Source: Candidatus Methanoplasma sp. (GTDB taxonomy: Archaea; Thermoplasmatota; Thermoplasmata; Methanomassiliicoccales; Methanomethylophilaceae). Taken from it: a DNA stretch of 29,073 nucleotides. The notes beneath the pieces are model-generated. The model did not search any database and was not told the DNA's origin. It saw only the letters and a program-made list of their open reading frames with translations. The stretch covers positions 1 to 29,073 of the forward strand of contig JAIRQG010000019.1 of the NCBI GenBank assembly GCA_031256615.1, read 5' to 3'. Within the stretch, counting starts at the first letter, position 1, and the number at the start of each line of letters is the position of its first letter. Made by a program: the position numbers and the translations under genes. Below, piece after piece: positions 28,565 through 29,073 of the stretch.

Positions 28565-29073
28565 TCAGAGAAGGTCCAGGTTCTCAGTGCCTTCTTCAAA
28601 GAAATCTCTGAAAGGGTCGCGGAACATGAATGTTGTCGATCTGGTCTTACCGGCTTTCTCCAGAAGTCCGATCTCGATCAGATCATTCAACCTGGTCCTT
28701 ATGCTTTGTTCGCCCAAGCCCGGAACCCACCCGCATGCGTCCGAGATTGTGAACTTGCTTTGTTTCTTTGCTCTTTTGACGATTGTTTTAGAGCTTTCAT
28801 CAATATTCTTTATCAGATCTTTTTCTTCAAACACGGTGAAAGCTTCCTCATACGCAGAAAGCAAAGCCTCGGCAACAAACATTACGAATGGACTGTAATC
28901 GCCGGAAGCATCTGTATATGCAAGAAGGGCGTAATATGTCTCAGGTGGATCTAGCAGCTTTTGTTCGAATTTGCACAATTTCGAATTTTTCAGTCCTAGT
29001 TCTTGAAGTAGTATATGGAACAATGTTCTTCCTGTTCTGCCGTTCCCGTCTTGGAAAGGGTGTATACTCTCGA
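28565..29073 (-). CDS. Fic-domain protein with C-terminal winged helix, 5' part missing
   Basis: The frame runs in from the right edge, so the visible 169 codons are the C-terminal part; nothing shows that the gene itself is broken. The first visible residues read ESIHPFQDGNGRTGRTLFHI, the complete Fic motif HPFxDGNGR, in which His is the catalytic base and the Gly-Asn-Gly loop binds ATP phosphate. Fic enzymes transfer AMP to proteins. The last 60 residues (FTISDACGWVPGLGEQSIRT onward) form a winged helix, as in stand-alone regulatory Fic proteins of gut bacteria. The inhibitory helix, if any, would be in the missing part. Convergent with the surface-protein gene. Targets unknown. Confidence 0.88.
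   Translation of the reverse strand, partial: ESIHPFQDGNGRTGRTLFHILLQELGLKNSKLCKFEQKLLDPPETYYALLAYTDASGDYSPFVMFVAEALLSAYEEAFTVFEEKDLIKNIDESSKTIVKRAKKQSKFTISDACGWVPGLGEQSIRTRLNDLIEIGLLEKAGKTRSTTFMFRDPFRDFFEEGTENLDLL

Noticed and set aside
23766..29073. Second copy of the tRNA-Arg 3' end as an att site
   Set aside because: I found no repeat of the last 20 tRNA bases in the rest of the window.
1..29073. CRISPR array, insertion sequence, riboswitch or rRNA
   Set aside because: No regularly spaced repeats, transposase frames or known RNA motifs were seen.

Overview
The window is archaeal. It carries a euryarchaeal RPA operon, formate-dependent PurP, exosome Csl4, ribosomal protein S17e, an archaeal RqcH/NEMF protein, an archaeal XPD helicase, tRNAs with archaeal TATA boxes, and many ORFs with a TATA box about 26 bp before the start codon (leaderless transcripts). 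The best fit is a Thermoplasmata-class methanogen of the Methanomassiliicoccales, probably gut-associated. The reasons are the gene content, the tandem small membrane proteins and bacterial-type accessory genes, and stop-codon use: of 30 gene ends I read, about 20 are TGA, 10 TAA and none TAG, as expected where TAG is reserved for pyrrolysine. The order-level assignment is inference.

Layout. 1-2160: RPA (minus strand) overlapping its COG3390 partner, which runs off the left edge. 2162-9834 (plus strand): purP, a class I aminotransferase, then a tight chain of class V aminotransferase, serA, a 132-aa unknown, XPD helicase and an 84-aa unknown. 9836-11789 (minus): a four-gene RNA-metabolism operon of METTL5-like methyltransferase, Csl4, an unlisted 57-aa coiled-coil protein and a THUMP-less ThiI PP-loop protein, the last three joined by 4-nt overlaps. 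11826-13340 (minus): three small membrane-protein genes, two of them a recent tandem DUF3784-like pair. 13564-16881 (plus): an FMN glutamate-synthase-like protein with an N-terminal five-cysteine motif, then TraB-like, ThyX and S17e. 16921-19170: tRNA-Arg(GCG), rqcH on the opposite strand, tRNA-Thr(GGT). 19311-22763: exported ComEC-like metallo-hydrolase, DUF1015 protein, HypE. 22817-23535: XRE regulator and DUF2178-type membrane protein, with an operator-like palindrome over their TATA box.

From tRNA-Arg(TCG) at 23690 onward the DNA becomes more A+T-rich and gene content turns accessory: Rrf2 regulator plus short-chain dehydrogenase, an AraC-GyrI regulator starting with TTG behind a strong bacterial-type ribosome site, a surface protein with InlB-type repeats and a transglutaminase-like domain, and a Fic protein cut by the right edge. 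This looks like an acquired block beside a tRNA gene.

Shared function. The class V aminotransferase and SerA provide the first two steps of phosphorylated serine synthesis; no SerB is present, and the DUF1015 protein is a possible candidate for the last step. The METTL5-Csl4-57aa-ThiI operon couples exosome RNA decay with rRNA and tRNA modification and is the most coherent candidate for an undescribed functional unit. No CRISPR array, insertion sequence, rRNA or riboswitch was found.
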